Shown: positions 10,137 through 19,547, counted from the stretch's first letter. The stretch: DNA of 64,000 nt from Caloranaerobacter sp. TR13 (GCF_001316435.1 NZ_JXLL01000001.1:558001-622000), one strand, 5' to 3'. Program-made: numbers and translations. The notes: generated from the letters alone by a model not told the origin.

Positions 10137-10319
10137 AAATACCCCTCCATACTCAATCTGCAGTTTATTATTATATTATATTACTAATTTAACTTTTTAC
10201 CTTTAAATTGTTACAATAATTTAACTTAAATAATAAATTAACCATATACATTGCAGATTTTGATATTTAATATATTTAATGTTATACTTTATATTATTAT
10301 ATAAAGTGGAGGAATTGAT
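10137..10319. other. Divergent dapF/rqcH intergenic region
   Basis: This is a 183-bp, very AT-rich stretch between divergent genes. It holds the rqcH promoter. A dapF promoter must also lie here, but no candidate is convincing because several overlapping TATAAT-like runs occur near 10165-10190. Confidence 0.6.
10260..10288 (+). promoter_or_regulatory. Sigma-A promoter of rqcH
   Basis: TTGATA at 10260-10265 and TATACT at 10283-10288 are separated by 17 bases. The predicted start is near 10295, and a GGAGG site precedes the ATG at 10320. Confidence 0.7.
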
Positions 10320-12089
10320 ATGGCTCTAGATGGTATCGTTATAAAAGCAATTATTAACGAGTTAAAAGAAGCAATTCTTTTTGGAAAAATTGATAAAATA
10401 TATCAACCTGAAAAAGATGAAATTCTAATAAATATTAGAAATAATAAGAACTATAAACTACTAGTTTCAGCTAGCAGTAATAATCCTAGAATCTACTTAA
10501 CTCAACATACAAAACAAAATCCTGTTAACCCTCCTATGTTTTGTATGCTTCTTAGAAAACATCTTCAAGGCGGAAGAATTATTAATATTTATCAACCTTT
10601 TTTAGAAAGAATAATTATTATAGAAATAGAAGTTTTAGATGAATTAGGTGTAAAATCAGTGAAACAGCTTATTGTTGAAATAATGGGAAGACATAGTAAT
10701 ATCATTTTAGTAAGTAAAAGTAATAATAAAATCATTGATGCAATTAAAAGGATTAGTACAGATATTAGCTCAAAAAGAATTGTACTACCGGGTTGTGAAT
10801 ATACGCAACCACCTTCACAAGATAAGATTAGTCCAATTTCTATAGATAAAAAGTCTTTTATCAAAAACATTAATAACACTAATTTGGGAGAATTAACTTA
10901 TAAATTTTTATATAAAAATTATATGGGAATAAGCCCACTAATTGCAAAAGAAATATGTTATAGAGCTAAAATTGATGACAGTACAAAAATAGGTGAATTA
11001 GATGAAATAAAAATAAATAGTCTGTTAAGAGAATTCATGTATGTCATGGATTTAGTAAATAAAGATATCTTCACTCCAAATATCATTATTGATACAAAAA
11101 AAGATAAAGTTGTTGCTTTTTCCTCTATTGATATAACACAATATAAAAATTTAACAAAGAAAAATTTTAGTTCTATCAGTCAAGCTTTAGAAGAATTTTA
11201 TTTAACTAGAGATAAGTTAGATAGGATAAAACAAAAATCTAGTGACCTTAGAAAAATCATAAATACTAAACTAGAAAGAAATATAACTAAACTTGCAAAG
11301 CTAAAAGAAGAATTACTTGAAGCTAAATCTAAAGATAAATATAAAATCTATGGTGATCTAATTACAGCTAATATATATAGAATAGAAAAAGGACAAAATG
11401 AAATAGAAGTAGAAAACTTCTATACTCCTGACTATTCAACAGTAAAGATAAAATTAGACCCTAAATTAACTCCTGCGCAGAATGCGCAAAAATATTATAA
11501 AAGATACAACAAGCTTAAAGTTGCAGAAAAAACTTTACAAGAACAAATATATAAAGCTGAAGAAGAAGTAAAATATCTAGAAAACATCATGGTTTGCATG
11601 GAAAATTCTTCTGATATACATGAATTAGAAGAAATCAGGGATGAACTGATAAAAGAAGGATATATTAAAGGTAGTAATAAAAATAATAAAAAGCCAAATC
11701 GAATTATATCTAAGCCTTATCATTATATTTCTTCAGATGGATATAATATATATGTAGGTAAAAATAATAAACAAAATGATTTTTTAACTTTAAAATTTGC
11801 AGAAAAAAATGATATTTGGCTTCACACAAAAGATATTCCAGGATCACATGTTATTATTAAATCTAAAGGTGAAAATGTACCTGAACAAACTATCTTAGAA
11901 GCTGCTTTATTGGCGGCTTACTATAGTAAAGGTAAAATGTCAAGCAATGTACCTGTTGACTATACAGAGAGAAAAAATGTAAAAAAACCAAAAGGCTCTA
12001 AACCCGGTATGGTGATTTATGTAAATAATAATACTTTATATGTAACGCCTAAAGTTGAAGAAATAAATAAAATTAAAAGGGTAGAATAA
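10320..12089 (+). CDS. rqcH: Ribosome quality-control factor RqcH (NFACT / fibronectin-binding homolog)
   Basis: A 589-residue NFACT-family protein. The NFACT-N domain occupies about 1-250 (MALDGIVIKAIINEL, FCMLLRKHLQGGRI, MGRHSNIIL). A coiled-coil follows at about 290-440, and the C-terminal NFACT-R (DUF814) domain contains NDIWLHTKDIPGSHVII. RqcH binds obstructed 50S subunits and recruits tRNA-Ala to add alanine tails. It was earlier annotated as a fibronectin-binding protein from homology. It is the only long plus-strand gene here, with its own promoter and a terminator overlapping its stop codon. Confidence 0.95.
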   Translation: MALDGIVIKAIINELKEAILFGKIDKIYQPEKDEILINIRNNKNYKLLVSASSNNPRIYLTQHTKQNPVNPPMFCMLLRKHLQGGRIINIYQPFLERIIIIEIEVLDELGVKSVKQLIVEIMGRHSNIILVSKSNNKIIDAIKRISTDISSKRIVLPGCEYTQPPSQDKISPISIDKKSFIKNINNTNLGELTYKFLYKNYMGISPLIAKEICYRAKIDDSTKIGELDEIKINSLLREFMYVMDLVNKDIFTPNIIIDTKKDKVVAFSSIDITQYKNLTKKNFSSISQALEEFYLTRDKLDRIKQKSSDLRKIINTKLERNITKLAKLKEELLEAKSKDKYKIYGDLITANIYRIEKGQNEIEVENFYTPDYSTVKIKLDPKLTPAQNAQKYYKRYNKLKVAEKTLQEQIYKAEEEVKYLENIMVCMENSSDIHELEEIRDELIKEGYIKGSNKNNKKPNRIISKPYHYISSDGYNIYVGKNNKQNDFLTLKFAEKNDIWLHTKDIPGSHVIIKSKGENVPEQTILEAALLAAYYSKGKMSSNVPVDYTERKNVKKPKGSKPGMVIYVNNNTLYVTPKVEEINKIKRVE

Positions 12090-12107
12090 TCATTCTATCC
12101 TTTTTTT
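12075..12107 (+). terminator. Intrinsic terminator of rqcH
   Basis: A 13-bp stem (12075-12087 with 12092-12104, one G-T pair) and a 4-nt loop end in a T run at 12101-12107. The stem overlaps the rqcH stop codon and separates it from the convergent PAP2 gene. Confidence 0.85.
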
Positions 12108-12946
12108 CTGGATAATCCTAATATAACAAATAATAAAGGTACCACTAATGTTAAACATATTCCAAGTATAAAGTGACCTAAATATACAAAATAAATATTC
12201 ATAGGTAGCATTTTAAAAAATAAGCTTCTAATTAACAATATAGATAAAAGTCCAATTAAATATTTTACTAACTGGTTTAAAAATGAATTGTATTCTTCAA
12301 AATTTACGTATTTAGTTTCTAAAAAACTGCCTAGTAAAGTACCAGAAAGTAAAGCTAGTATTTTTACATTACTTTCTGTTATTGCAAAAAAATGCATAAA
12401 AACTAACATTGTAATTAGTTCTACTTTTATTAAATTACTATCAAATTTTTTAAAATAGTTTAATATGGATTGAAATAACCAAACAATTAAGATTCCTAAT
12501 ATTAATCCTCCTACAACATCTATAGGCCAATGCACCCTCAAATAAAGTCTTGAAAAACCAACCAGAATAATTACAATCCACCCAATAATATAAATAATTT
12601 TTTTTCTAATTTTTTTCATTATATAATACCAGAATGTAGTAGCACCTTGAGTATGTCCACTAGGAAATGAATATCCTGGTGCAGATTGTATATAGGGTGT
12701 TTGAATTTTACTATATAAAAACGGTCTACCTGTATGAATTATTACTTTCAATAAGTTATTGCTATAAATTGATATAGTCAATACAGAAAAAAGCTTTATT
12801 CCAAATTTTTTATTTATACACCAATAAATATAAGAAATAAACATTAAATAAAAAGCTTCACTTCCAAGATTAGTTATAAAAATAAACATTTTATCCAAAA
12901 TTGGATTGCTTATTTCTTGAAAAAAAAGCAAAATTCTAATACTCAT
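12095..12946 (-). CDS. PAP2-family membrane phosphatase
   Basis: A 283-residue multi-pass membrane protein with all three PAP2 motifs: KVIIHTGRP (about 67-75), SFPSGHTQG (about 93-101) and SRLYLRVHWPIDVVGG (about 130-145) with the catalytic His and Asp. Several extra hydrophobic segments follow, so it resembles phosphatidic-acid or undecaprenyl-diphosphate phosphatases. The exact lipid substrate cannot be read from sequence. It starts at ATG after GTGGTGA. It is separated from uraA by a terminator and converges with rqcH. Confidence 0.9.
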   Translation of the reverse strand: MSIRILLFFQEISNPILDKMFIFITNLGSEAFYLMFISYIYWCINKKFGIKLFSVLTISIYSNNLLKVIIHTGRPFLYSKIQTPYIQSAPGYSFPSGHTQGATTFWYYIMKKIRKKIIYIIGWIVIILVGFSRLYLRVHWPIDVVGGLILGILIVWLFQSILNYFKKFDSNLIKVELITMLVFMHFFAITESNVKILALLSGTLLGSFLETKYVNFEEYNSFLNQLVKYLIGLLSILLIRSLFFKMLPMNIYFVYLGHFILGICLTLVVPLLFVILGLSRKKG

Positions 12947-13033
12947 AAAATCACCACTTCAATTCATTCTATAAAGTTAATTATAAAATTCTTTTTCATT
13001 ATATGCCAGTTATATAAAAAATATTACACATAA

Positions 13034-13057
13034 AAGGAGTAGCATTTTGCTACTCCT
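13034..13057 (-). terminator. Intrinsic terminator of uraA
   Basis: A 10-bp perfect stem (13035-13044 with 13048-13057) and a 3-nt loop overlap the uraA stop codon. The following T run is short (four T), so it is a moderate terminator. Confidence 0.65.
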
Positions 13058-14315
13058 CTACAACAGTTTCAGGTAATATTTTATTTACAATTATGCCAAT
13101 TAAAGCTGCTAAACTCAAACCAACTATCTGTATATTATCTGTTATTTTAATTCCTACAACACCTGTAAAACTTGGATTTGATCTTAAGAACTCAGTACCT
13201 ATTCCTGCAACTAATATTAACGATGATACTATCAGATTTCTATTACTTGAAAAATCTACTTCTGCATTTGTTATTGTTCTTATTCCAACACTTGCAATCA
13301 TCCCAAATAGTATCAAACTTACTCCACCCATTACTGGTTCAGGTATAGTTTGAAGTATCGCACCTAATTTCCCTATAAAACTTAATCCTATAGCTATAAA
13401 AGCTGCAAGTCTTAAAATTGATGGATCATATACTCTAGTTACAGCTAATACACTTGTATTTTCACCATATGTTGTATTTGCTGGTCCGCCAACAAAACCT
13501 GCTAACATAGTTGCTAAACCATCTCCTAGTAGTGTCCTATGAAGTCCTGGATCTTCAAAGAAATTTTTACCTACTACTGCACCATTAGTAGTTATATCCC
13601 CTATATGCTCCATAAAAACTGCTAAAACTATTGGAGCAATCATTGCTATAGCACTAATACTAAATTTAGGTAGTGTAAATTCTGGTACGCTTATTATGCT
13701 AGCGTTTAATATAGGTTTAAAATCTACTATACCGATAATTGCTGAGAAAATATATCCAACAATAACTCCACATAATATAGGTATTACTTTAAAGAATCCT
13801 TTAGAAAAAATTGAAACACCTATAACAGTAAATACTACAACAGAAGCTACTAACCAATTTTTTGAAGCCATTTGTATAGCTACAGGACTCAAAATCAAGC
13901 CAATAACAATAATCATTGGACCTGTTACAACAGGAGGGAAAAAGCTTTTTATTTTATCTACTCCATAAATATATATAAGCATTGAAAGAACCAAATATAA
14001 AGCACCTGCTACTATAATACCACCTTGTGCATATCTAATATCTCCATACTGATTTGCTACTGCATTTATTACAGGAATAAACGCAAAACTAGATCCTAAA
14101 AAAACGGGTACTTTACCTTTAGTTACAAAATGAAATATTAATGTACCAATTCCCGCAGAAAACAAAGCAACAGCTGGATTTAAGCCTGTAAGTATTGGCA
14201 CTAATACTGTAGCTCCAAACATCGCAATAACATGTTGAAGCCCTAAAACACCCTTCCTTCCTAGTCTTTTTAATTTTTCTTTTTCCTTTTTACTTTCTGA
14301 TACACTTTTGAACAT
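13050..14315 (-). CDS. uraA: Uracil permease (nucleobase:cation symporter-2 family)
   Basis: A 421-residue transporter of the NCS2/UraA family with about 14 hydrophobic segments. Family motifs include GLQHVIAMFGATVLVP near the start, the substrate-site region AVFMEHIGDI (about 235), and GGPANTTYGENTSVLAVT (about 275). Downstream of pyrR and behind a PyrR-binding leader, its role in uracil uptake is well supported. It begins at ATG with GGGAGG 7 bases upstream; that site is complementary to the 3-prime arm of the leader hairpin. Confidence 0.95.
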   Translation of the reverse strand: MFKSVSESKKEKEKLKRLGRKGVLGLQHVIAMFGATVLVPILTGLNPAVALFSAGIGTLIFHFVTKGKVPVFLGSSFAFIPVINAVANQYGDIRYAQGGIIVAGALYLVLSMLIYIYGVDKIKSFFPPVVTGPMIIVIGLILSPVAIQMASKNWLVASVVVFTVIGVSIFSKGFFKVIPILCGVIVGYIFSAIIGIVDFKPILNASIISVPEFTLPKFSISAIAMIAPIVLAVFMEHIGDITTNGAVVGKNFFEDPGLHRTLLGDGLATMLAGFVGGPANTTYGENTSVLAVTRVYDPSILRLAAFIAIGLSFIGKLGAILQTIPEPVMGGVSLILFGMIASVGIRTITNAEVDFSSNRNLIVSSLILVAGIGTEFLRSNPSFTGVVGIKITDNIQIVGLSLAALIGIIVNKILPETVVEE

Positions 14316-14320
14316 AAAAA

Positions 14321-14392
14321 TACCTCCCTTTTTTTATTTTGGGAGATAAGGCTATCTCCCTTTTTCAGCCTCACTGGACTGAATTAAAAGGT
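14321..14392 (-). promoter_or_regulatory. PyrR-binding leader of uraA, probably translational
   Basis: A PyrR-binding hairpin spans 14359-14391. Its lower stem is 14359-14364 with 14386-14391, its upper stem is 14366-14368 with 14379-14381, and its loop is UCCAGUGAGG, close to the consensus UCCAGAGAGG. Next comes an 8-bp hairpin (14341-14348 with 14353-14360) that is followed on the minus strand by A-rich sequence, not T, so it is not a normal terminator. Its 3-prime arm can instead pair with the uraA ribosome binding site at 14321-14328 (8 pairs, one G-U). Confidence 0.75.
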
Positions 14393-14418
14393 TAATATAT
14401 TAAATTATATTACCCTTA

Positions 14419-15067
<649 letters not shown>

Positions 15068-15082
15068 GCACTATTTTTTCTG

Positions 15083-15111
15083 ATTATATCATAATAATTT
15101 AATTATGTCTA
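15083..15111 (-). promoter_or_regulatory. Sigma-A promoter of pyrR-uraA
   Basis: TAGACA at 15106-15111 and a perfect TATAAT at 15083-15088 are separated by 17 bases. An extended -10 TGA precedes TATAAT. The -35 box overlaps the last codons of rluD. Confidence 0.75.
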
Positions 15112-16025
15112 TAATTTTCTCCTCTTAATATACTTAATATCTTATTAAAATAATTAGGTAATTCAGAATCAAATTCCATATATTTTTTAGTACGTGGATG
15201 AATAAACCCTATAACTTTTGCATGTAATAATTGACCTTCTTGTTTAAATTTATTTTTTCTGCTTCCATACACTAAGTCGCCAACTAATGGATGTTTTATA
15301 TATGACATATGTACTCTAATTTGATGTGTTCTCCCTGTTTCTAGCTTTGCTTCAATTAAAGTATATTGTTTGAATCTTTCTAGTACTTTAAAGTGTGTAA
15401 CCGCATTTTTACTATTTCTATCTGTTACAGCCATTCTTTTTCTATCTACAGGATGCCTCCCGATTGGTGCATTTATTGTACCACTGTCTTCTTTTATATT
15501 ACCTTCAACTAAAGCATAATATATCCTTGTTATTGAATGCTCTTTTAATTGTTTAGAAAGCTCCATATGAGCAAAATCATTCTTTGCTATCATCAAAAGT
15601 CCAGAAGTATCTTTATCAATCCTATGTACAATTCCAGGTCTTACTACCCCATTTATCGTAGATAAACTTTCTAGATGAAAAAGCAAAGCATTAACTAAAG
15701 TTCCACTATAATTTCCTGGTGCAGGATGCACCACCATACCTTGTGGCTTGTTTACTACAGCAACATCTTCATCTTCATAAACTATCTCTATCGGCAAATT
15801 CTCTGGTATTAATTTAAGTTCTTTAGGCTCTGGTAGTTTTACAATTATTTTATCTCCTTTATTAACTACATACCTAGGTTTTATTTGTAAATCATTAACT
15901 TTTATATATCCATCTTTAATCAGCTTTTTAATATATGACCTAGATGCTTCATCTATTTTTTTTGCCAGATACGAATCTATTCTTTCACCAATATTGTCTT
16001 CTACAATTAGTTCTATAGTCTCCAT
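15099..16025 (-). CDS. RluA/RluD-family 23S rRNA pseudouridine synthase
   Basis: A 308-residue protein with an N-terminal S4 RNA-binding domain (about 12-75) and a pseudouridine synthase domain carrying the catalytic motif HRIDKDTSGLL (about 133-143, catalytic Asp in this motif). Later motifs RTHQIRVHM and HPLVGD are also present. It is the YlyB/RluD-like member that sits between lspA and pyrR in Firmicutes. The precise target uridines are not readable here. The start ATG follows GAAGAGTG, 4 bases after lspA. Confidence 0.94.
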   Translation of the reverse strand: METIELIVEDNIGERIDSYLAKKIDEASRSYIKKLIKDGYIKVNDLQIKPRYVVNKGDKIIVKLPEPKELKLIPENLPIEIVYEDEDVAVVNKPQGMVVHPAPGNYSGTLVNALLFHLESLSTINGVVRPGIVHRIDKDTSGLLMIAKNDFAHMELSKQLKEHSITRIYYALVEGNIKEDSGTINAPIGRHPVDRKRMAVTDRNSKNAVTHFKVLERFKQYTLIEAKLETGRTHQIRVHMSYIKHPLVGDLVYGSRKNKFKQEGQLLHAKVIGFIHPRTKKYMEFDSELPNYFNKILSILRGENYRHN

Positions 16026-16029
16026 TAAA

Positions 16030-16494
16030 TCACTCTTCCGTATTTATTTCATATTTATCATACAATACTAAATATGCAATAATAATAGTTGAAATAACTA
16101 CTAAACAATCTGCTACATTAAACACAGGAAAATCATATAACTTTCCAAATTTAACATCTATAAAATCTATAACATAACCTACACGTAATCTGTCTATAAG
16201 ATTCCCTAAAGCACCAGAAAAAAGTATTGTCAAAGCTATCTTCATCGGTTTACTAAGATTAGTATATTTCTTCATATAAATAATAATTCCTATTAACACT
16301 GAAATAGTAATGACAATAAAAAATAGTTGTTTATTTTGCAAAATACCGAAAGCTGCACCAAAATTCTCAACATAATTCAATTGTAAATAATTTTTTATGA
16401 TTGGAATAGGACTTCTTCCCATTAAAAATTCAACTGCTAAATACTTAGTCAATTGATCAAATAAAATAAGAATAATAGTAACTATATAAAACAT
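16030..16494 (-). CDS. lspA: Lipoprotein signal peptidase (signal peptidase II)
   Basis: A 154-residue membrane protein with four hydrophobic segments that cleaves prolipoprotein signal peptides after Lgt has added diacylglycerol. The aspartyl protease motifs are visible: NFGAAFG (about 57), GALGNLIDRLRVGYVIDF with one catalytic Asp, and FNVADCLV with the second. The ATG start follows AGGAGG. lgt, which acts one step earlier, is also in this window at 58966-59706. Confidence 0.96.
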   Translation of the reverse strand: MFYIVTIILILFDQLTKYLAVEFLMGRSPIPIIKNYLQLNYVENFGAAFGILQNKQLFFIVITISVLIGIIIYMKKYTNLSKPMKIALTILFSGALGNLIDRLRVGYVIDFIDVKFGKLYDFPVFNVADCLVVISTIIIAYLVLYDKYEINTEE

Positions 16495-16535
16495 TTGCGC
16501 CTCCTCAATAATATTTAAATAATTTCACATATAAT

Positions 16536-16564
16536 ATTTTAAAATATTATTATCAATTTTACAA
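16536..16564 (-). promoter_or_regulatory. Possible sigma-A promoter of lspA-rluD
   Basis: TTGTAA at 16559-16564 and TAAAAT at 16536-16541 are separated by 17 bases. The predicted start is near 16529. The match to consensus is moderate in a very AT-rich stretch. Confidence 0.42.
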
Positions 16565-16575
16565 TACTAATTCAA

Positions 16576-16604
16576 TAATAAAGGTTAGGCATCCACCTAA
16601 CCTT
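16576..16604 (-). terminator. Likely terminator of the DksA-like gene
   Basis: A 9-bp perfect stem (16581-16589 with 16596-16604) with a 6-nt loop overlaps the stop codon of the upstream gene. The trailing sequence is T-rich but interrupted, so strength is uncertain. Confidence 0.6.
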
Positions 16605-17274
16605 ACTCTTTTTGTTTTTCAGGTATGTCCTCTCTATTCAAATTCTTTAACTGACCTTTGTAATAATCGTTCGATATTTTATCAACCTCTTCTACTATTC
16701 CTGCTTCTTTTTCATCAAATACACCTTGATTGTCTCCTGTACTGTATGATGGATCTCCTTTAACCTCATTGAATCTGGCAACTGCCTGCCAACTATCCTC
16801 TCCGTCGAATCCTAATTCATCTTCTATAGTTATATCTTTATAACTTCTACCAAAAGGATATCCTATAACTTCCTCTTCAACTGGCCTATAATCCATCGTT
16901 TTTTCTAAAGGAATTTCTTTATTTGCACACTCAATACAAAACTTTGCATATGGTATTATCTCAAGTCTTTCTTCATTTATTTTTTTGCCACATTTTTCAC
17001 AAATTCCATAAATTCCGTTTTCTATCCGATCTAATGAATCTTCAATTTGCATTAATAAATTCTCTTCATTATTTTTTAGATTTATCATTTGACCTACAAT
17101 AAATGTCTCTGTTCCAATATCAGCTGGATGATTGTCATACATTGACAGTTCATCAAAATAATCTTTCATAGATGTGTTTGGCTCATTTTCATTCATTTTA
17201 CTTATTGTTTCTAATATTTTTTCCTTTTCTTCTAAGAGTAACTTCTTAAAATACTCTAATCTTCTTTTGTCCAT
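16603..17274 (-). CDS. TraR/DksA C4 zinc-finger protein (YteA-like)
   Basis: About 223 residues. It begins MDKRRLEYFKKLLLEEKEKIL, a coiled-coil typical of DksA-like proteins, and a C4 zinc finger (CEKCGK, then CIECA, about 108-133) follows. The acidic C-terminal tail contains a YPFGRSYKD stretch typical of YteA-type sporulation-associated proteins in Firmicutes. The function is not established. The ATG at 17274 is 5 bases after GGAGGG; the adjacent ATG at 17277 is too close. The ribosome binding site overlaps the DUF5665 stop codon, so the two are coupled. Confidence 0.85.
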   Translation of the reverse strand: MDKRRLEYFKKLLLEEKEKILETISKMNENEPNTSMKDYFDELSMYDNHPADIGTETFIVGQMINLKNNEENLLMQIEDSLDRIENGIYGICEKCGKKINEERLEIIPYAKFCIECANKEIPLEKTMDYRPVEEEVIGYPFGRSYKDITIEDELGFDGEDSWQAVARFNEVKGDPSYSTGDNQGVFDEKEAGIVEEVDKISNDYYKGQLKNLNREDIPEKQKE

Positions 17275-17284
17275 CATACCCTCC

Positions 17285-17560
17285 TTATAAATTTTCTTGC
17301 ACAATTCTTACTAAATCTGCTATAAAATCACCTATTAATGGTAAATTCCAAGAAATCATTTTCTGCAATAAATAAATCACAAATGCTCCTAATATTGTAA
17401 AACCAACAGCCATTCCAAATCCTCTTGCTAATCCTCCAATAAAATTAATATATATTAATCTTTTTCTGTTATTTAAAATATCAACATATTCGGCTATTTT
17501 TGCCTTTTCTAGCTGCAAAGCTATCTCGTGTATCTTTTTTTCTAATTCTTTTTCTTGCAT
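17285..17560 (-). CDS. DUF5665 small membrane protein
   Basis: A 91-residue protein with an N-terminal amphipathic/coiled-coil region (about 1-35) and a glycine-rich hydrophobic segment FIGGLARGFGMAVGFTILGAFVIYLL (about 40-65; pattern GG..RG.G...G). This pattern is the DUF5665 family, whose function is unknown. The ATG start follows a GGAG-type site. It precedes the DksA-like gene with the stop codon inside the next ribosome binding site. Confidence 0.8.
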   Translation of the reverse strand: MQEKELEKKIHEIALQLEKAKIAEYVDILNNRKRLIYINFIGGLARGFGMAVGFTILGAFVIYLLQKMISWNLPLIGDFIADLVRIVQENL

Positions 17561-17675
17561 AATAATCTCCTTTCAAATAATTTACCCAATTTTATTGTAC
17601 ATTATTTATAATTTTTCAATAAGAGTTTATTAATTATTTTTCAAAATTATTCTAATTTAACTAATTTATCCTTTT

Positions 17676-17861
17676 TTAATGGCCATATTTAGCTAACAAT
17701 AAATAGAAAAATAAGAGACTATTCTTTTTGAATACTCCACCCCATAACTCAACTAATAATAGAAAGAAAAACAATAAATAATCTGTATATTTATGACATT
17801 CATTTTCTATTATACTTACATCAATATTTTCAGAATTTAAATTATTTATTTTATCTATCAT
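17676..17861 (-). CDS. Small hypothetical membrane-associated protein
   Basis: A 61-residue frame starting at ATG with AGGAG about 8 bases upstream. The N-terminal half is polar (MIDKINNLNSENIDVSI) and the C-terminal half is strongly hydrophobic and aromatic, with YLLFFFLLLVELWG and LLFFYLLLAKYG, which could form one or two membrane segments. I do not recognise a family. It sits alone between aroF's terminator and the DUF5665 gene. It may be a real small gene or a chance frame in AT-rich DNA. Confidence 0.42.
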   Translation of the reverse strand: MIDKINNLNSENIDVSIIENECHKYTDYLLFFFLLLVELWGGVFKKNSLLFFYLLLAKYGH

Positions 17862-17933
17862 ACTACCACTCCTATCTTTATATCCTATTATATATTATGT
17901 AAAACTTGATAGGTAGTTACTTTTAAATTTTAA

Positions 17934-17971
17934 AAGAAAAAGGCAAAAACCCAAAATGGTTTTTACCTTTT
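17934..17971 (-). terminator. Intrinsic terminator of aroF
   Basis: A long stem pairs 17938-17951 with 17958-17971 with a single G-T pair and a 6-nt loop. A T-rich stretch follows on the minus strand. Confidence 0.75.
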
Positions 17972-17976
17972 AATTA

Positions 17977-18789
17977 TCATAAATTATTAACACACTTTTT
18001 TATCCTTTCTATTTCATCATATAATATCTTTAGTTGTTCCAAAGTAAGTGACTGATAACCGTCAGATAAAGCTTCAGTAGGATTTGGATGTACTTCTACC
18101 ATTATACCATCTGCTCCTACTGCTACAGCTCCCCTTGTCATTGGAATAACTAAATCCCTTCTACCAGTACCATGACTCGGGTCTACAATTACTGGTAATT
18201 TACTTAGGGCTTTTAAAATTGGTACAACTGTTAAGTCTAAAGTGTTTCTAGTATAGTTTTCAAAAGTTCTAATACCACGCTCACATAGTATAATATTATC
18301 ATTACCTTCTAAAGCAATGTATTCAGCTGCCATTAACCATTCTTTTACTGTCGCTGTCATTCCTCGCTTTAATAATACAGGGTTATTTAATTTTCCTACT
18401 TCTTTTAACAAAGAGTAATTTTGCATATTCCTTGAGCCAATTTGTATAATGTCTATATATTCTAATGCATTTTCTAAATCACGAGGATCCATAATCTCTG
18501 AAACAACTTTCAAATTATATTTAATAGCAATTTCTCTTAAAATTTTTAATCCTTCAAATCCTAAACCTTGAAAAGAATATGGGGATGTTCTAGGTTTAAA
18601 AGCGCCACCTCTAATCAATCTTATTCCTAAACTCATTAATGTTTTACCGATCATTTCCATTTGTTTTTCACTTTCAACCGCACACGGTCCTGCTATAATT
18701 GAAAAATCCCCATCACCGATTTTAATACCATCACCTAAATCTATAATTTTTTTATCCTCATGTTTTTTGCCAATATATTGTAATTCCAT
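17977..18789 (-). CDS. aroF: 3-deoxy-7-phosphoheptulonate synthase (DAHP synthase, type I-beta)
   Basis: A 270-residue enzyme that condenses phosphoenolpyruvate and erythrose 4-phosphate in the first step of aromatic amino acid synthesis. Motifs include IAGPCAVES (about 32), GGAFKPRTSPYSFQG (about 61), LLKRGMTAT (about 138) and DPSHGTGRRD (about 203) with metal-binding residues. There is no ACT or chorismate mutase domain, and the short KdsA-like form indicates the I-beta class. It lies 19 bases downstream of mtnN with a strong ribosome binding site. Confidence 0.95.
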   Translation of the reverse strand: MELQYIGKKHEDKKIIDLGDGIKIGDGDFSIIAGPCAVESEKQMEMIGKTLMSLGIRLIRGGAFKPRTSPYSFQGLGFEGLKILREIAIKYNLKVVSEIMDPRDLENALEYIDIIQIGSRNMQNYSLLKEVGKLNNPVLLKRGMTATVKEWLMAAEYIALEGNDNIILCERGIRTFENYTRNTLDLTVVPILKALSKLPVIVDPSHGTGRRDLVIPMTRGAVAVGADGIMVEVHPNPTEALSDGYQSLTLEQLKILYDEIERIKKCVNNL

Positions 18790-18808
18790 GATTACTCCTC
18801 CATAGTAG

Positions 18809-19504
18809 TTATATGAGGCTTATAATTCTTTGTACAATTTCTGCAGAGTTCTTAGCTGATTCGATAACAAATTCGCTAAAATTAACATGTGCCGAACCAT
18901 CAGCTTTATCTGAAATAGCTCTAAATATAACAAAAGGAATATCATTTAAGTAACAAGTCTGCCCTATTGCTGCACTCTCCATTTCAACACAATAACCTTT
19001 GAAGATTTTCCATAGTTTCTCTTTTTTATCTGGACTTGCTACAAAAACATCTCCACTTAGTATTCTTCCTTCATATAGCTTATGTCCAACAAGTTCCTCA
19101 CTCGCTACTTTTTTAGCTATGTCTATTAACCTTCTATCAGCTTTGAATTTATATTCATCTAATCTTGGGATTTCTCCTAACTCATATCCGAAACCTGTAG
19201 CATCAACATCATGCTGTACTACATCTGTAGATATAACTATATCGCCAATATTTAAACCATCATATATTGCACCAGCAACTCCTGTATTTATAATACAATC
19301 TACATTAAAATATGTAATTAATATTTGTGTACAAATTGCAGCATTTACCTTTCCTATACCACATCTTACTAAAACTACATCTTTATTATTTAGTTTCCCT
19401 TCATAAAATTCCATTTTAGTCTTTTCTGTAACTTTATCTATTTCCATTTTGTCTTTAAGAATCTCTATCTCTTCATCCATAGCTCCTATAATACCAATTT
19501 TCAT
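18809..19504 (-). CDS. mtnN: 5-methylthioadenosine / S-adenosylhomocysteine nucleosidase
   Basis: A 231-residue enzyme that hydrolyses methylthioadenosine and S-adenosylhomocysteine to recycle adenine and relieve product inhibition of methyltransferases. It begins MKIGIIGAMDEEIEIL, and the motif CVEMESAAIGQ (about 167-177) holds the substrate-binding Glu. FRAISDKADG (about 192) carries the catalytic Asp. It has its own strong promoter and is followed by aroF. The link to aromatic synthesis is not obvious biochemically, so the pairing may simply be shared transcription. Confidence 0.95.
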   Translation of the reverse strand: MKIGIIGAMDEEIEILKDKMEIDKVTEKTKMEFYEGKLNNKDVVLVRCGIGKVNAAICTQILITYFNVDCIINTGVAGAIYDGLNIGDIVISTDVVQHDVDATGFGYELGEIPRLDEYKFKADRRLIDIAKKVASEELVGHKLYEGRILSGDVFVASPDKKEKLWKIFKGYCVEMESAAIGQTCYLNDIPFVIFRAISDKADGSAHVNFSEFVIESAKNSAEIVQRIISLI

Positions 19505-19547
19505 ATTTCTTCCTCCTAGCTTGAATATACTTATAACTTTCTCTATT

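Noticed and set aside
14341-14365. Hairpin plus T run on the plus strand within the uraA leader
   Set aside because: It looks like a terminator in the plus direction, but no plus-strand gene leads into it. The same bases are explained by the PyrR-linked leader read on the minus strand.
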